This document shows positions 51,741-64,000 of a stretch of DNA of 64,000 bases, one piece after another (positions within the stretch are counted from its first letter, which is position 1; every line of letters begins with the position of its first letter). The DNA lies in the NCBI GenBank assembly GCA_026874595.1, contig CM049307.1, forward strand, positions 49,877,178 through 49,941,177, written 5' to 3'. A program made the translations under genes and the position numbers. The notes under the pieces were generated by a model. That model saw only the letters and a list, made by a program, of their open reading frames with translations. It had not been told where the DNA came from and did no database searches. The stretch is from Sipunculus nudus. Taxonomy: Eukaryota; Annelida; Sipuncula; Golfingiida; Sipunculidae.

Positions 51741-53608
51741 CAATAGCATAATAGGCTATAATCTCGTTGAACATCATTTGACCAAAAATATGATTCAGCG
51801 CTAAATGACTTGCTTATACTTCATTGGTTAAAATGCACACTAAAACATTCTTTGTTGTCAATTGTCTGTTACTCATTGATTTAGTTTACACAAACCTGCG
51901 CTCCAATGTAAAATAAAATAAGCTTTTCATGAGTTGCAAAAAAAACCGGGCGATGCGCATACACAGAATTATATCCTAAAAGGCAATAAAGACTACATAA
52001 ATAAAATATACGGTTTCTTAATACTTTAATGTTGGCAGCTTGTGATCTTGATATGTGTCGCAATCATTCCTGCATAAACTTAAACGGTTGATGCAGCCTT
52101 TATGAATGGTGAAAGCAAGAGAAATAATTTACTTATGAGCAAAGCTATCAAGATCTGTCAAGCGTGGAGCAATATAATAGCGGTGACGCTTATGGGATAC
52201 GGCCACGCGAACTGGCCAAATATCCCCGCTGTGCGGCAAAGGACTGTATGTATATATATTACAACAGTTGATGCTCCAACGCGTCTTGTTTATGTCAAGA
52301 TGCTGAAAAGTTGGACAGCGAGGTGTCTCTCACGGGTGTCATAGTTCAAATGCATCACAGTTGCTTTTCATGAACCCCCTGCGAGCTTTCAATAACCGAA
52401 CCTGGGAAAGGCGATACGTTTATGCTTTGGTTATTGATGCGGGCGATGGGCATGTGCTAAGAGATTCCACGCCCCACGCTCACAAGTAACCTGTCTCCCG
52501 AAAAGGCCACCCCGGGGTCACCTTTAAATGAGCCATCTTGGCACCAAGCTATTTTCTATATGCAGGCATTACACTGAATTAAGAATATTTAGAATCTTAG
52601 CTACGGCCCAAGTTTCCTTAAGTGTCATCTGTATGTACATTTCAAGAGCGATGCTACGAGACCCCCATGCCCGTGCAAACAGAACCCCATCGCCTGGGGT
52701 GGCTTTGAGCTGATGACACGCATGTATATGTGCGAACGCTATTCATAGCTGATCCGTATAGAATATTTTATGTGCTGGCTATTCATAAATGGAATTCTTC
52801 AGCGCTTTTGAGTTTCTGGATCCCCGACAGGTTTCGATTGTGTATATAGCTGTGAAATGGGTCTCACTGACATCCAGGCACCCCCACTTTATTAACACAT
52901 GGGCCTTAAACGGGATAATGGTTTATCACTAATTATGTTTGCTAAAATAAATGACTATTAACTTAGCGTATTTATTGCCTGGTGTTCGCTTTTAAAGGTT
53001 GACCAAATATAAATACATATTATACCTATGGTGTACACGCCTTGCTATAAACATGAATGACTTGCTCGATTGATTGTATATAATAACTCTTATAAAGATT
53101 AAATGAAATAAAGCGATATAAATTGGGTTCATTTAGGTGTGCCATCATAAGCGGTCATGCAGGGGTGTAATTTGCAAATATTAGAGGTATTTTTTTATGT
53201 TAGAGAAAACAAACTTCCAGGTTATGTATATACTGAGGTAACCTTTTAAATATTATTTAAGCCACTTTCAGTCAATATGCATTTTACGCGTTACTCAACG
53301 GCCGTTTATTTGAAAGGCCATTTATTTTTTTTTTTCAGACAAGATTTAACTACGATGTATGTTACACAATTATACTTTCTGATGAAACGCTTTCCACAAG
53401 AGTTCAGACAGGAACCCCAGCAAAACCCCAATCCAGAAACAAAGACAGTGATTCAATATCTCCCACGGGCAACTCCATGTACTCATGACAAATAGGACAA
53501 AATGCTCCCCAAAGAATATCATGATTCCATGGGGCAATTGGTGCATATCATAAAATAAATTATCCCAATATCAGATGCATATTGTCCCCCCATCCCTAAG
53601 AAGGGAGG

Positions 53609-53609
<1 letters not shown>

Positions 53610-53687
<78 letters not shown>
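53610..53687. repeat. (AT)n microsatellite
   Basis: AT run with one AAA interruption at 53641. Open frames on both strands across it are by-products. Confidence 0.94.
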
Positions 53688-53690
<3 letters not shown>

Positions 53691-53814
53691 TCCCTCTATG
53701 GCCTATACCCTTCTGAACAATTATGGCCCATGCGATGCATATACAAGTGACCCGTGGGTCATGACGCTCAGCCGTCATTATTTCTAGGGTGCTCAAACAT
53801 ACCCCAAAAATCTG

Positions 53815-55030
53815 AGAATATAGTTCACTGTGACTCAATTTCAGGTTTCTGGGGAACTTTTGAGGAACTCTCAGGATGTCAAGTAAGAAAATTCTGGGCC
53901 CAAGGATTATGATTTGTGCCCTACTTTGGTATCAAATTTTCATTTATTCTGAGGTGTCGTTATATTTATAAGCTCCATAGCTCAGAAAATATGGTTAACA
54001 GAAACCTTAATACACGTTTCCAAGGAGATTTTCATAGACCTCCCTGGATTTTAGGTTAGAAGATTCCAGGCCCAATGTTTATGATTTGTGCCCTGCTTTG
54101 GTATCGAATTTTTAATTATTATTGGGGGGGGGGGGGGGGTAGCTTATAAGCCCAATAGCTCAGAGAATATTGGTAACAAAGACCTAATTTCAGGTTTCCA
54201 TGGAGACTTTTCATGTACCTCTCTGGATGTTAAGTGAGATGAATCTATGTCTAACTTTTTGAGCCCTGTTAACACATGACCACATCTTTTAAAGTCTCAA
54301 AAAAAGATAAAAAAATTAGTAAAAAATCGAAAAAAATACAGGTGGCACCACCAGTCTGCAGAAACTGATGAAACACTTCATTATCAATATCCATACAAAG
54401 AATCATGGTGATCAATGTATTAGTTGTTCAGATATTTAAGCTTTTGTATCAAATGTTTTATTATTGGGGAGGGGGGGGGGGGGTTCTTCGAAGCCCCTTA
54501 GCTCGAAGAATATTGGTAACAGACCTAATTACAGGTTTCCAAGAAGACTTTTCATGGACCTCTCTGGATGTAAAATGAGAAGATTTCAGGTCCAGCGGTT
54601 ACAATTTGTACAGATGACGGCATCTTTTGAGGTCTTAAACATAGAGAAAAAAATCGTAAAAATCGAAAAATATACAGGTGGCGCCATCAGTCTGCAGAAA
54701 CCAATGAAACACTCCATGATCAATATCCATGCTAAGAATCATGGTGATCAATGCATTAGTTGTTCAGATACTTGAGCTTTTGTATCAAATCTTTCATTAT
54801 TCTGGGGGGTACTTCGGAGCCCCATAGCTTGAAGAATATGGGCAACAGAGACCTAATTCCAGGTTTCCAAGAAGATTTTTCATTGACCTCTCCGGATGTA
54901 CAGTAAGAAGATTCCAGGTCCAGTGGTTACGATTTTTGCCTTGTAAACGGACAGACGGCCGGACGGACGACGGACAAAGAGTGATCGCTGTAGCTCAGAT
55001 GACTTACAGTCAGCTGAGTTAAAACTATGC
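53815..55030. repeat. Five-copy tandem repeat with mollusc-style tail
   Basis: The anchor 'aggtttccaaggaga..ttcat.gacctctctggatgt' recurs at about 53842, 54013, 54191, 54532 and 54860, so spacing is 171, 178, 341 and 328 bp. The longer units add a segment containing 'acaggtggc.ccatcagtctgcag' and 'aatcatggtgatcaatg'. The array ends with a GGACGGACGACGGACAAAG tail (about 54961-54979) followed by 'gtagctcag'. I associate that tail with repeats common in molluscan genomes (memory, not a search). No open frame of note. Confidence 0.75.
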
Positions 55031-55696
55031 ACCTCGCCCTCGTCGGACATGGCATGCATGGCGTCCAGAGCGAGCAATAAAAAATTCTCAGTCCTTCTCT
55101 GATATTTCCCAATTACAGTTTCGAAACATGCAGGTAAGCGGATTAACACGGAGTATCCATTAGTTCGAGTGGTATTTTACCCTAATAAAATGAACATAAT
55201 ACATTTTCACAGAAGTTACAAAATCCTGACCACAGTAATCACCAGTCCCGTGTATGACGGCGTGGGTGAAGAGGATTACCAGACAAAGTTGGGAACATGG
55301 AACTGACGAAGGTAATTTATGCGTGACGTAAGAGGATGACGTTGGCATGTGCTAATTCGGTTTTCAGGTTAAGCCACTTCTGTCGCGGTATAATACCAGA
55401 TTAAATGTAAAGGGGACTTTTGTGACTCTTTGTAATTAAGTCTGCGTTCCCATGTACGCCATTACTTCCAAATATATATGTCTGCATTCCCTATAGGAGG
55501 TAATGATTTCATTAGATTTTGTTGTGCTCTTCTCTGTTTTGGCTTTGTTTTCATACACGAGAGCCCTGAACGAGATTCATCTCTCTCCATTGTTAAAATT
55601 CTATGTCCATCCTGGATGAAAGCATAAACTTATAGGTGTTCAGGACGGCTTTTGCCTTTCCTTTTTAATAGATTGTTGTGTTTCACTTTCTGTCTG

Positions 55697-55700
55697 ACCA

Positions 55701-55791
<91 letters not shown>
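55697..55791. repeat. Compound (TCTG)n(TC)n microsatellite
   Basis: TCTG tetramers to about 55760 with one CCGT change, then TC dinucleotides. Confidence 0.94.
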
Positions 55792-55794
<3 letters not shown>

Positions 55795-56612
55795 GTACGC
55801 ACACATGTACAAATGCACATATGCATCTCTGTTATAAGTTATAGATAAAATGTTGTGCAATGGAATTCATCGCGAGTGAGTATTTTGTATCCAGTGACCA
55901 TATATACATTAGCCTCTGTATGACCCCGTCACGAGAGGAATCAGCCCGAGATTGTTATGTAACTGACGTATTGTCGCAGACAGACGCCCTGGATCGATGG
56001 CACATTAGTCTTCCGTCCACAGGACCTAGACGTCAACTGGCTCTCACAGTATAATAAATGACCGTCCTTACAGGAAAGTAAACACAGAAAGTAAACAGCA
56101 GTTTACGCAGATCTAAAGCTAAAAATAACACGATTGATATAGTAAATGAATTTCAGACAATTGTTTTACATGTATAACATGTATTCACATGTAGTCCTTT
56201 CATAACAGATTATCCCCAAATGACAGTAACATTGTATGGTTCTGACTACCATTGATGTCAGTCAAGATAAGCTTATATATGCAGGAGGTACAATATATGT
56301 ATAAATTATGATACCGTTTATCACCAATCGCCGATGGGAGATCTAATTCTTACACATTCAGCTGTATGTTTGTAAAGGTATTTATTGGGAATTGGGAATA
56401 AGTTCAACTTCAAAAATAAATATAAGGTGGAAATACTGTGCTCAAATATACCAGCTTTTGAAAATCAGTGATATTGGAGAACTACAGTGCAAACAAAAAA
56501 TGGCAAAAGAGAGAAAAAAAAGAATTGATGGTTTTACATTCGGTGGGACCTAATCAGTTCCACCCACAAAAATGTTTTACCAACATATAAATATAGAAAT
56601 AAGCTCATCAGC

Positions 56613-56614
<2 letters not shown>

Positions 56615-56675
<61 letters not shown>
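56615..56675. repeat. (AT)n microsatellite
   Basis: About 30 AT dinucleotides. Confidence 0.94.
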
Positions 56676-56678
<3 letters not shown>

Positions 56679-57222
56679 CCCCGTCCTATATACGGGAGGA
56701 AGCCTATATGAAAACGTCGAAAGCAATATGCATGGGGAAATCCTATATCCCTCCATCACCCGGCTTTTGTTACTTTACAGTTTCGCTAGCCCAGTTTCCC
56801 GATAGAATTTAATAACAATTTGCTTTTTTTGTGTCACATGTGATGTTGCTTAACGTTTAACAATATTTACAGAGCGTCACGCTGCGCATTTACATAACAT
56901 ATATTGTAATATTATCCTACGTTCCTTTTGTTTTCCCGAAACCTGACTCCCAACACCGGTTACCAATTAATTTAATAGGCCTTCTTTCTTGTAGCCGAAT
57001 TTGTCGTTTAAAGAGGCTGCGCGTTATTCCGTATATGCCATTGAAGCAAGTCGCACGCTTAACACTATACAACATCCGCAGCTGCCATGGAAACATTCCA
57101 GACAGATGTACCCTTGCTGAAAAGTGCAAATATGATTTTCATTGCTGGTATTATCTTTTTAATTAGTAAGACTTATTTTTTTGTGCATAATATTTCCATA
57201 TGTGTTATATATAATCTACAGG

Positions 57223-57271
57223 ATATATATAATATATATATATATATTTATATATATATATATATATATAT
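57223..57271. repeat. (AT)n microsatellite, interrupted
   Basis: AT runs with a break at 57230 and a TTT near 57247. Confidence 0.9.
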
Positions 57272-57752
57272 GATCTTAGTCATTCTTTCAACTTTGAACT
57301 TTATAATTAGTCTGAGTGCATGTGTTTCTTGTTGTATTTTGCGAAGTAGAAGCAAAGTGGTAGCAGTTAAACAAGAATGCAAAAGTAAGATTTGCGAGGT
57401 ACGGCCAAAATTCCAAAAGAATTTTATGCTGAAAATGAATATGTGACAATCTTTTAATTTGGTATACTTAGTAAAAATAATTTATTATAAATATTTGTTT
57501 TGTAATTCCTGAATATATGAATTGACCCAGACCCCTTAATTATGACGTGCATTTATTTTCAAACAACAGCATGTAATAAATGCATAAGCCTTATATACAA
57601 ATTCATAGAGGTCTCCCTGCAGCAAAAAAAAATCATGGGAAATTCCAGAAATAAAAGTTACATTAGATGTTTATCAGACCTGACGCCAACCAAAAGGCCT
57701 CACAGTGCCGTGTATACGTTAACACAGAACAGATGAAGAGGTGATACACTTA

Positions 57753-58275
57753 GGGTGCCTTTCCATACATGCGGATTTTCACCCGCGCGGGACCCGCGCG
57801 GGTCCCCGCATGCGAAGAGTCCCTTTCCATATGTGCGGGTCCCCGCATGCGGGTGACCCATTAGTTTGGATAAACGCATGCACTAATAATCATAATTTCT
57901 AAAATTTTAGTGTAATATCTTAAGAAAATATTCAGTGTAAACATTTATACTAACTGATGAGGCAGATTGGAGCGGATTAATATGTATCTCACCAGCCAGG
58001 CTTAAATGGTGGCTATTTCCTGTCACACTCTAACTAGAGCTGGTCCCGGGCCGTATCTCAATGAAGAATGGTCGTATATTTTTTTAATGCTATTAAATAA
58101 GCTCTATCGGCTCCTTTTTCTTTTCAAATACAAGGACACATGCCTGCTACTGATATATACATGTATACTATAGCATCCGCATGCGGGTCCTTGCAGAAAT
58201 CCAACACTGCTGGATCCGCATGCGGGACCCGCGCATGTGCCCGCACGTATGGAAAGGCGACATTACAAGGCACCC
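57753..58275. mobile_element. PIF/Harbinger-like MITE inserted in a satellite edge unit
   Basis: 523 bp. The left terminus GGGTGCCTTTCCATACATGC matches the right terminus (complemented) GGGTGCCTT, then a 13-base insertion, then TCCATACGTGCGGG. It is flanked by TTA on both sides (57750-57752 and 58276-58278). Subterminal regions carry repeated CCGCATGCGG palindromes in both orientations, which may be transposase-binding repeats. The 3-bp TTA duplication and GGG terminus fit PIF/Harbinger. No transposase is encoded. Removing the element and one TTA restores a 27-bp satellite unit across the joint. Confidence 0.75.
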
Positions 58276-58278
58276 TTA

Positions 58279-61200
58279 CACGGTAGAACAGAGGTGATAC
58301 ACGTACACGGTAGAACATAGACAGAGTGTCCGTCTCCATAATACTCACTGGGAGGCTTACTAAGTAGGCTAGGTAAAACAGAGGTGATACACGTACACGG
58401 TAGAACAGAGGTGATACACGTACACGGTAGAACAGAGGTAATACACGTACACGGTAGAACAGAGGTGATACACGTACACGGTAGAACAGAGGTGATACAC
58501 GTACACGGTAGAACAGAGGTGATACACGTACACGGTAGAACAGAGGTGATACGCGTACACGGTAGAACAGAGGTGATACACTTACACGGTAGAACAGAGA
58601 TGATACACGTACACGGTAGAACAGAGGTGATACACGTACACGGTAGAACAGAGGTGATAGACATACACGGTAGAACAGAGGTGATACACGTACACGGTAG
58701 AACAGAGGTGATACACGTTCACGGTAGAACAGAGGTGATACACGTACACGGTAGAACAGAGGTGATACACGTACACGGTAGAACAGAGGTGATACACGTA
58801 CACGGTAGAACAGAGGTGATACACGTACACGGTAGAACAGTGGTGATACACGTACACGGTAGAACAGAGGTGATACACGTACACGGTAGAACAGAGGTGA
58901 TACACGTACACGGTAGAACAGAGATGATACTCGTACACGGTAAAACAGAGATGATACACGTACACGGTAGAACAGAGGTGATACACGTTCACGGTAGAAC
59001 AGAGATGATACACGTATACGGTAGAACAGAGCTGATACACGTACACGGTAGAACAGAGCTGATACACGTACACGGTAGAACAGAGGTGATACACGTACAC
59101 GGTAGAACAGAGGTGATACACGTACACGGTAGAACAGAGATGATACACGTACACGGTAGAACAGAGGTGATACACGTTCACGGTAGAACAGAGGTGATAC
59201 ACGTACACGGTAGAACAGAGGTGATACACGTACACGGTAGAACAGAGATGATACACGTAAACGGTAGAACAGAGGTGATACACGTACACGGTAGAACATA
59301 GACAGAGTGTCCGTCTCCATAATACTCACTGGGAGGCTTACTAAGTAGGCTAGGTAGAACAGAGGTGATACACGTACACGGTAGAACAGAGGTGATACAC
59401 GTACACGGTAGAACAGAGATGATACACGTACACGGTAGAACATAGACAGTGTCCGTCTCCATAATACTCACCGGGAGGCTTACTAAGTAGGCTAGGTAGA
59501 ACAGAGGTGATACACGTTCACGGTAGAACAGAGGTGATACACGTACACGGTAGAACAGAGGTGATACACGTACACGGTAGAACAGAGGTGATACACGTAC
59601 ACGGTAGAACAGAGGTGATACACGTACACGGTAGAACAGAGGTGATACACGTACACGGTAGAACAGAGGTGATACACGTACACGGTAGAACAGAGGTGAT
59701 ACACGTACACGGTAGAACAGAGGTGATACACGTACACGGTAGAGCAGAGGTGATACACGTACACGGTAGAACAGAGGTGATACACGTACACGGTAGAACA
59801 GAGGTGATACACGTACACGGTAGAACAGAGGTGATACACGTACACGGTAGAACAGAGGTGATACACGTACACGGTAGAACAGAGGTGATACACGTACACG
59901 GTAGAACAGAGGTGATACACGTACACGGTAGAACAGAGGTGATACACGTACACGGTAGAACAGAGGTGATACACGTACACGGTAGAACAGAGGTGATACA
60001 CGTACACGGTAGAACAGAGGTGATACACGTACACGGTAGAACAGAGCTGATACACGTACACGGTAGAACAGAGGTGATACACGTACACGGTAGAACAGAG
60101 GTGATACACGTACACGGTAGAACAGAGATGATACACGTACACGGTAGAACAGAGATGATACACGTAAACGGTAGAACAGAGGTGATACACGTACACGGTA
60201 GAACATAGACAGAGTGTCCGTCTCCATAATACTCACTGGGAGGCTTACTAAGTAGGCTAGGTAGAACAGAGGTGATACACGTACACGGTAGAACAGAGGT
60301 GATACACGTACCCGGTAGAACAGAGATGATACACGTACACGGTAGAACATAGACAGTGTCCGTCTCCATAATACTCACTGGGAGGCTTACTAAGTAGGCT
60401 AGGTAGAACAGAGGTGATACACGTACACGGTAGAACAGAGGTGATACACGTACACGGTAGAACAGAGGTGATACACGTACACGGTAGAACAGAGGTGATA
60501 CACGTACACGGTAGAACAGAGGTGATACACGTACACGGTAGAACAGAGGTGATACACGTACACGGTAGAACAGAGGTGATACACGTACACGGTAGAACAG
60601 AGGTGATACACGTACACGGTAGAACAGAGGTGATACACGTACACGGTAGAACAGAGGTGATACACGTACACGGTAGAACAGAGGTGATACACGTACACGG
60701 TAGAACAGAGGTGATACACGTACACGGTAGAACAGAGGTGATACACGTACACGGTAGAACAGAGGTGATACACGTACACGGTAGAACAGAGGTGATACAC
60801 GTACACGGTAGAACAGAGGTGATACACGTACACGGTAGAACAGAGGTGATACACGTACACGGTAGAACAGAGGTGATACACGTACACGGTAGAACAGAGG
60901 TGATACACGTACACGGTAGAACAGAGGTGATACACGTACACGGTAGAACAGAGGTGATACACGTACACGGTAGAACAGAGGTGATACACGTACACGGTAG
61001 AACAGAGGTGATACACGTACACGTTAGAACAGAGGTGATACACGTACACGGTAGAACAGAGGTGATACACGTACACGGTAGAACAGAGGTGATACACGTA
61101 CACGGTAGAACAGAGGTGATACACGTACACGGTAGAACAGAGGTGATACACGTACACGGTAGAACAGAGGTGATACACGTACACGGTAGAACAGAGGTGA

Positions 61201-63399
61201 TACACGTACACGGTAGAACAGAGGTGATACACGTACACGGTAGAACAGAGGTGATACACGTACACGGTAGAACAGAGGTGATACACGTACACGGTAGAAC
61301 AGAGGTGATACACGTACACGGTAGAACAGAGGTGATACACGTACACGGTAGAACAGAGGTGATACACGTTCACGGTAGAACAGAGGTGATACACGTACAC
61401 GGTAGAACAGAGGTGATACACGTACACGGTACAACAGAGGTGATACACGTACACGGTACAACAGAGGTGATACACGTACACGGTAGAACAGTGGTGATAC
61501 ACGTACACGGTAGAACAGAGGTGATACACGTACACGGTAGAACAGAGGTGATACACGTACACGGTAGAACAGAGATGATACACGTTCACGGTAAAACAGA
61601 GCTGATACACGTACACGGTAGAACAGAGGTGATACACGTTCACGGTAGAACAGAGCTGATACACGTATACGGTAGAACAGAGCTGATACACGTACACGGT
61701 AGAACAGAGGTGATACACGTACACGGTAGAACAGAGGTGATACACGTACACGGTAGAACAGAGGTGATACACGTACACGGTAGAACAGAGATGATACACG
61801 TATACGGTAGAACAGAGGTGATACACGTTCACGGTAGAACAGAGGTGATACACGTACACGGTAGAACAGAGGTGATACACGTACACGGTAGAACAGAGAT
61901 GATACACGTAAACGGTAGAACAGAGGTGATACACGTACACGGTAGAACATAGACAGAGTGTCCGTCTCCATAATACTCACTGGGAGGCTTACTAAGTAGG
62001 CTAGGTAGAACAGAGGTGATACACGTACACGGTAGAACAGAGGTGATACACGTACACGGTAGAACAGAGATGATACACGTACACGGTAGAACATAGACAG
62101 TGTCCGTCTCCATAATACTCACTGGGAGGCTTACTAAGTAGGCTAGGTAGAACAGAGGTGATACACGTTCACGGTATAACAGAGGTGATACACGTACACG
62201 GTAGAACAGAGGTGATACACGTACACGGTAGAACAGAGGTGATACACGTACACGGTAGAACAGAGGTGATACACGTACACGGTAGAACAGAGGTGATACA
62301 CGTACACGGTAGAACAGAGGTGATACACGTACACGGTAGAACAGAGGTGATACACGTACACGGTAGAACAGAGGTGATACACGTACACGGTAGAACAGAG
62401 GTGATACACGTACACGGTAGAACAGAGGTGATACACGTACACGGTAGAACAGAGATGATACACGTACACGGTAGAACAGAGGTGATACACGTACACGGTA
62501 GAACAGAGGTGATACACGTACACGGTAGAACAGAGGTGATACACGTACACGGTAGTACAGAGGTGATACACGTACACGTTAGAACAGAGGTGATACACGT
62601 ACACGGTAGAACAGAGGTGATACACGTACACGGTAGAACAGAGGTGATACACGTACACGGTAGAACAGAGGTGATACACGTACACGGTAGAACAGAGGTG
62701 ATACACGTACACGGTAGAACAGAGGTGATACACGTACACGGTAGAACAGAGATGATACACGTACACGGTAGAACAGAGGTGATACACGTACACGGTAGAA
62801 CAGAGGTTATACACGTACTCGGTAGAACAGAGATGATACACGTACACGGTAGAACAGAGATGATACACGTACACGGTAGAACAGAGGTGATACACGTACA
62901 CGGTAGAACAGAGATGATACACGTACACGGTAGTACAGAGATGATACACGTACACGGTAGAACAGAGGTGATACACGTACACGGTAGAACAAAGATGATA
63001 CACGTACACGGTAGAACAGAGGTGATACACGTACACGGTAGAACAGAGGTGATACACGTACACGGTAGAACAGAGGTGATACACGTACACGGTAGAACAG
63101 AGGTGATACACGTACACGGTAGAACAGAGATGATACACGTACACGGTAGAACATAGACAGTGTCCGTCTCCATAATACTCACTGGGAGGCTTACTAAGTA
63201 GGCTAGGTAGAACAGAGGTGATACACGTTCACGGTATAACAGAGGTGATACACGTACACGGTAGAACAGAGGTGATACACGTACACGGTAGAACAGAGGT
63301 GATACACGTACACGGTAGAACAGAGGTGATACACGTACACGGTAGAACAGAGGTGATACACGTACACGGTAGAACAGAGGTGATACACGTACACGGTAG
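58279..63399. repeat. 27-bp satellite with higher-order spacer structure (5.1 kb)
   Basis: Roughly 170 near-identical 27-bp units (GGTAGAACAG + AGGTGATAC + ACGTACAC), interrupted by eight copies of a 59-61-bp spacer starting CATAGACAG and ending TAGGCTAGG. Spacers begin at 58316, 59297, 59441, 60204, 60348, 61948, 62092 and 63152. Long spacers (CATAGACAGAGTG) and short ones (CATAGACAGTG) pair exactly 144 bp apart three times. Because 27 is a multiple of 3 and the unit lacks stops, several frames on both strands stay open for hundreds of codons. These are artefacts of periodicity. Confidence 0.95.
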
Positions 63400-64000
63400 G
63401 ACCGCTGACCTAACCTCATGCAGTGGACTGTCAACAGACTCTAGTGAGCGCATGCGCATCTCAGGTAAAACGACAGGGACTCTAGAATCTCGCAATATCG
63501 TGAAGATCGTGCAAACGTATTCCAGGCCTATTATATTGTCATATAGCAACTTTACATATGGAAATTAAAAATACGAATTTTGTGTAAAAAAGCCCATTAC
63601 AGCCAAGTAAAACTAATTTACTTCTTCACAAGAAAAGTGGAAGCTATCACCCTTCCGCAAGAAGTCCTTTCTACTCAAAAGGAACATCGGCCAGTTAGGA
63701 ATTGTGGGAATGACCAAGACTACTTGCCTCAACAGTCAGTCTCAAAATCAAACTTTGTGACTTATTCGCATGTTTACAAAACATTACTGATTCCGTCCTT
63801 ACCACAAAACACCCTACATTACATTACCCTCTTCACTATATTTATACCTAGATCATTGGTGTTATCAGAACCCCAGTGCATTGTGGGGATAAAAAATTTC
63901 TATACCTATAATCCCTAACCAGCAGAGTCGTACTCGTTTGAGTCCGATTCTGCGCAGTGTGTGGAGGCTGTGCGATTGGTTCAGTGACTGAGCAGGGTTG
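63400..64000. other. Sequence right of the satellite, unassigned
   Basis: Leaves the array at GGTAGGACCGCTGACC. Open frames extend out of the repeat (63218-63568 on +) or are short (63580-63918 on +) and unrecognised. The last 100 bases are richer in GC and contain ATTGG, which could be the edge of another locus, but nothing can be assigned. Confidence 0.5.

Larger units (their letters stand above)
43198..53609. other. Intergenic region with arrays, no gene supported
   Basis: Holds the repeats listed at 44.7, 46.0, 46.4 and 47.2 kb, several microsatellites and a SINE relic (51661-51740). A possible exon-like segment at 48165-48294 is unrecognised. Other open frames (49473-49715, 52102-52344) have no identifiable domains. 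Confidence 0.6.
55031..57749. other. Intergenic region before the satellite, no gene seen
   Basis: Contains a TCTG/TC microsatellite (55697-55791) and two AT runs (56615-56675, 57223-57271). The last 25 bases (57725-57749) are a diverged satellite unit. Confidence 0.65.

Noticed and set aside
58279-63399. CRISPR-like array (regular repeats with spacers)
   Set aside because: Units are contiguous 27-mers without unique spacers, the eight inserted spacers are copies of one sequence, and the DNA is eukaryotic.
58124-63434. Open frames of 100-513 codons on both strands (HGRTEVIHV, YRVRVSPLF, YVYHLCSTV, PCTCITSVL repeats)
   Set aside because: The 27-bp satellite unit has a length divisible by three and no stop in several frames, so every such frame stays open. 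There is no signal peptide, splice context, non-repeat domain or frame preference.

Overview
This is AT-rich metazoan genomic DNA containing one recognisable protein gene spread over about 20 kb. It is surrounded by long non-coding flanks rich in microsatellites, small DNA transposons and tandem arrays. Short exons with GT/AG borders, multi-kilobase introns and the repeat types all point to an animal. Two repeats (about 27.96-28.56 kb and 53.8-55.0 kb) have a 'ggacggacgacggac' or 'cgacgggcg' character that I associate with molluscan dispersed repeats. A mollusc is therefore my best guess, from memory of repeat style and not from a search.

The gene is a complete Meteorin / Meteorin-like (METRN/METRNL) family gene on the + strand. 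I assembled it by hand from four coding exons: 16006-16127, 25042-25430, 32418-32474 and 35778-36133. All splice borders are GT..AG with matching phases. The spliced product is 307 residues, with a signal peptide and ten cysteines in the mature part. A stop codon precedes the ATG in frame. The first canonical AATAAA after the stop codon lies at 38895-38900, suggesting a long 3' UTR. CpG is strongly depleted from about 16.4 to 37.8 kb compared with both flanks, which looks like a gene-body methylation footprint and agrees with the reconstructed unit.

Layout: 1-390, a 31-bp tandem array cut by the window edge. 0.4-15.9 kb, non-coding with microsatellites and a tRNA-like SINE fragment. 16.0-36.1 kb, the gene. 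Its introns hold an LTR-retrotransposon derivative with 343-bp inverted ends (28962-30692), a TA-flanked MITE (31355-31516), a GGCC-ended MITE (33379-33717), an antisense reverse-transcriptase fragment, a SINE relic and local duplications. 36.1-39 kb, the probable 3' UTR, containing a second GGCC-ended MITE (37620-37962). 39-57.7 kb, non-coding with a possible hAT-like element, many microsatellites, a 22-bp array (46.4-47.06 kb) and a five-copy tandem repeat (53.8-55.0 kb). 57753-58275, a PIF/Harbinger-like MITE inserted in the edge unit of a satellite. 58279-63399, a satellite of 27-bp units with 59-61-bp spacers arranged in a higher-order pattern. 63.4-64 kb, unassigned.

The long open frames in the satellite and the AT/GA/CA microsatellites are by-products of repeat periodicity and are not annotated as genes. 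I see no CRISPR array, rRNA, intact tRNA or second convincing protein gene.
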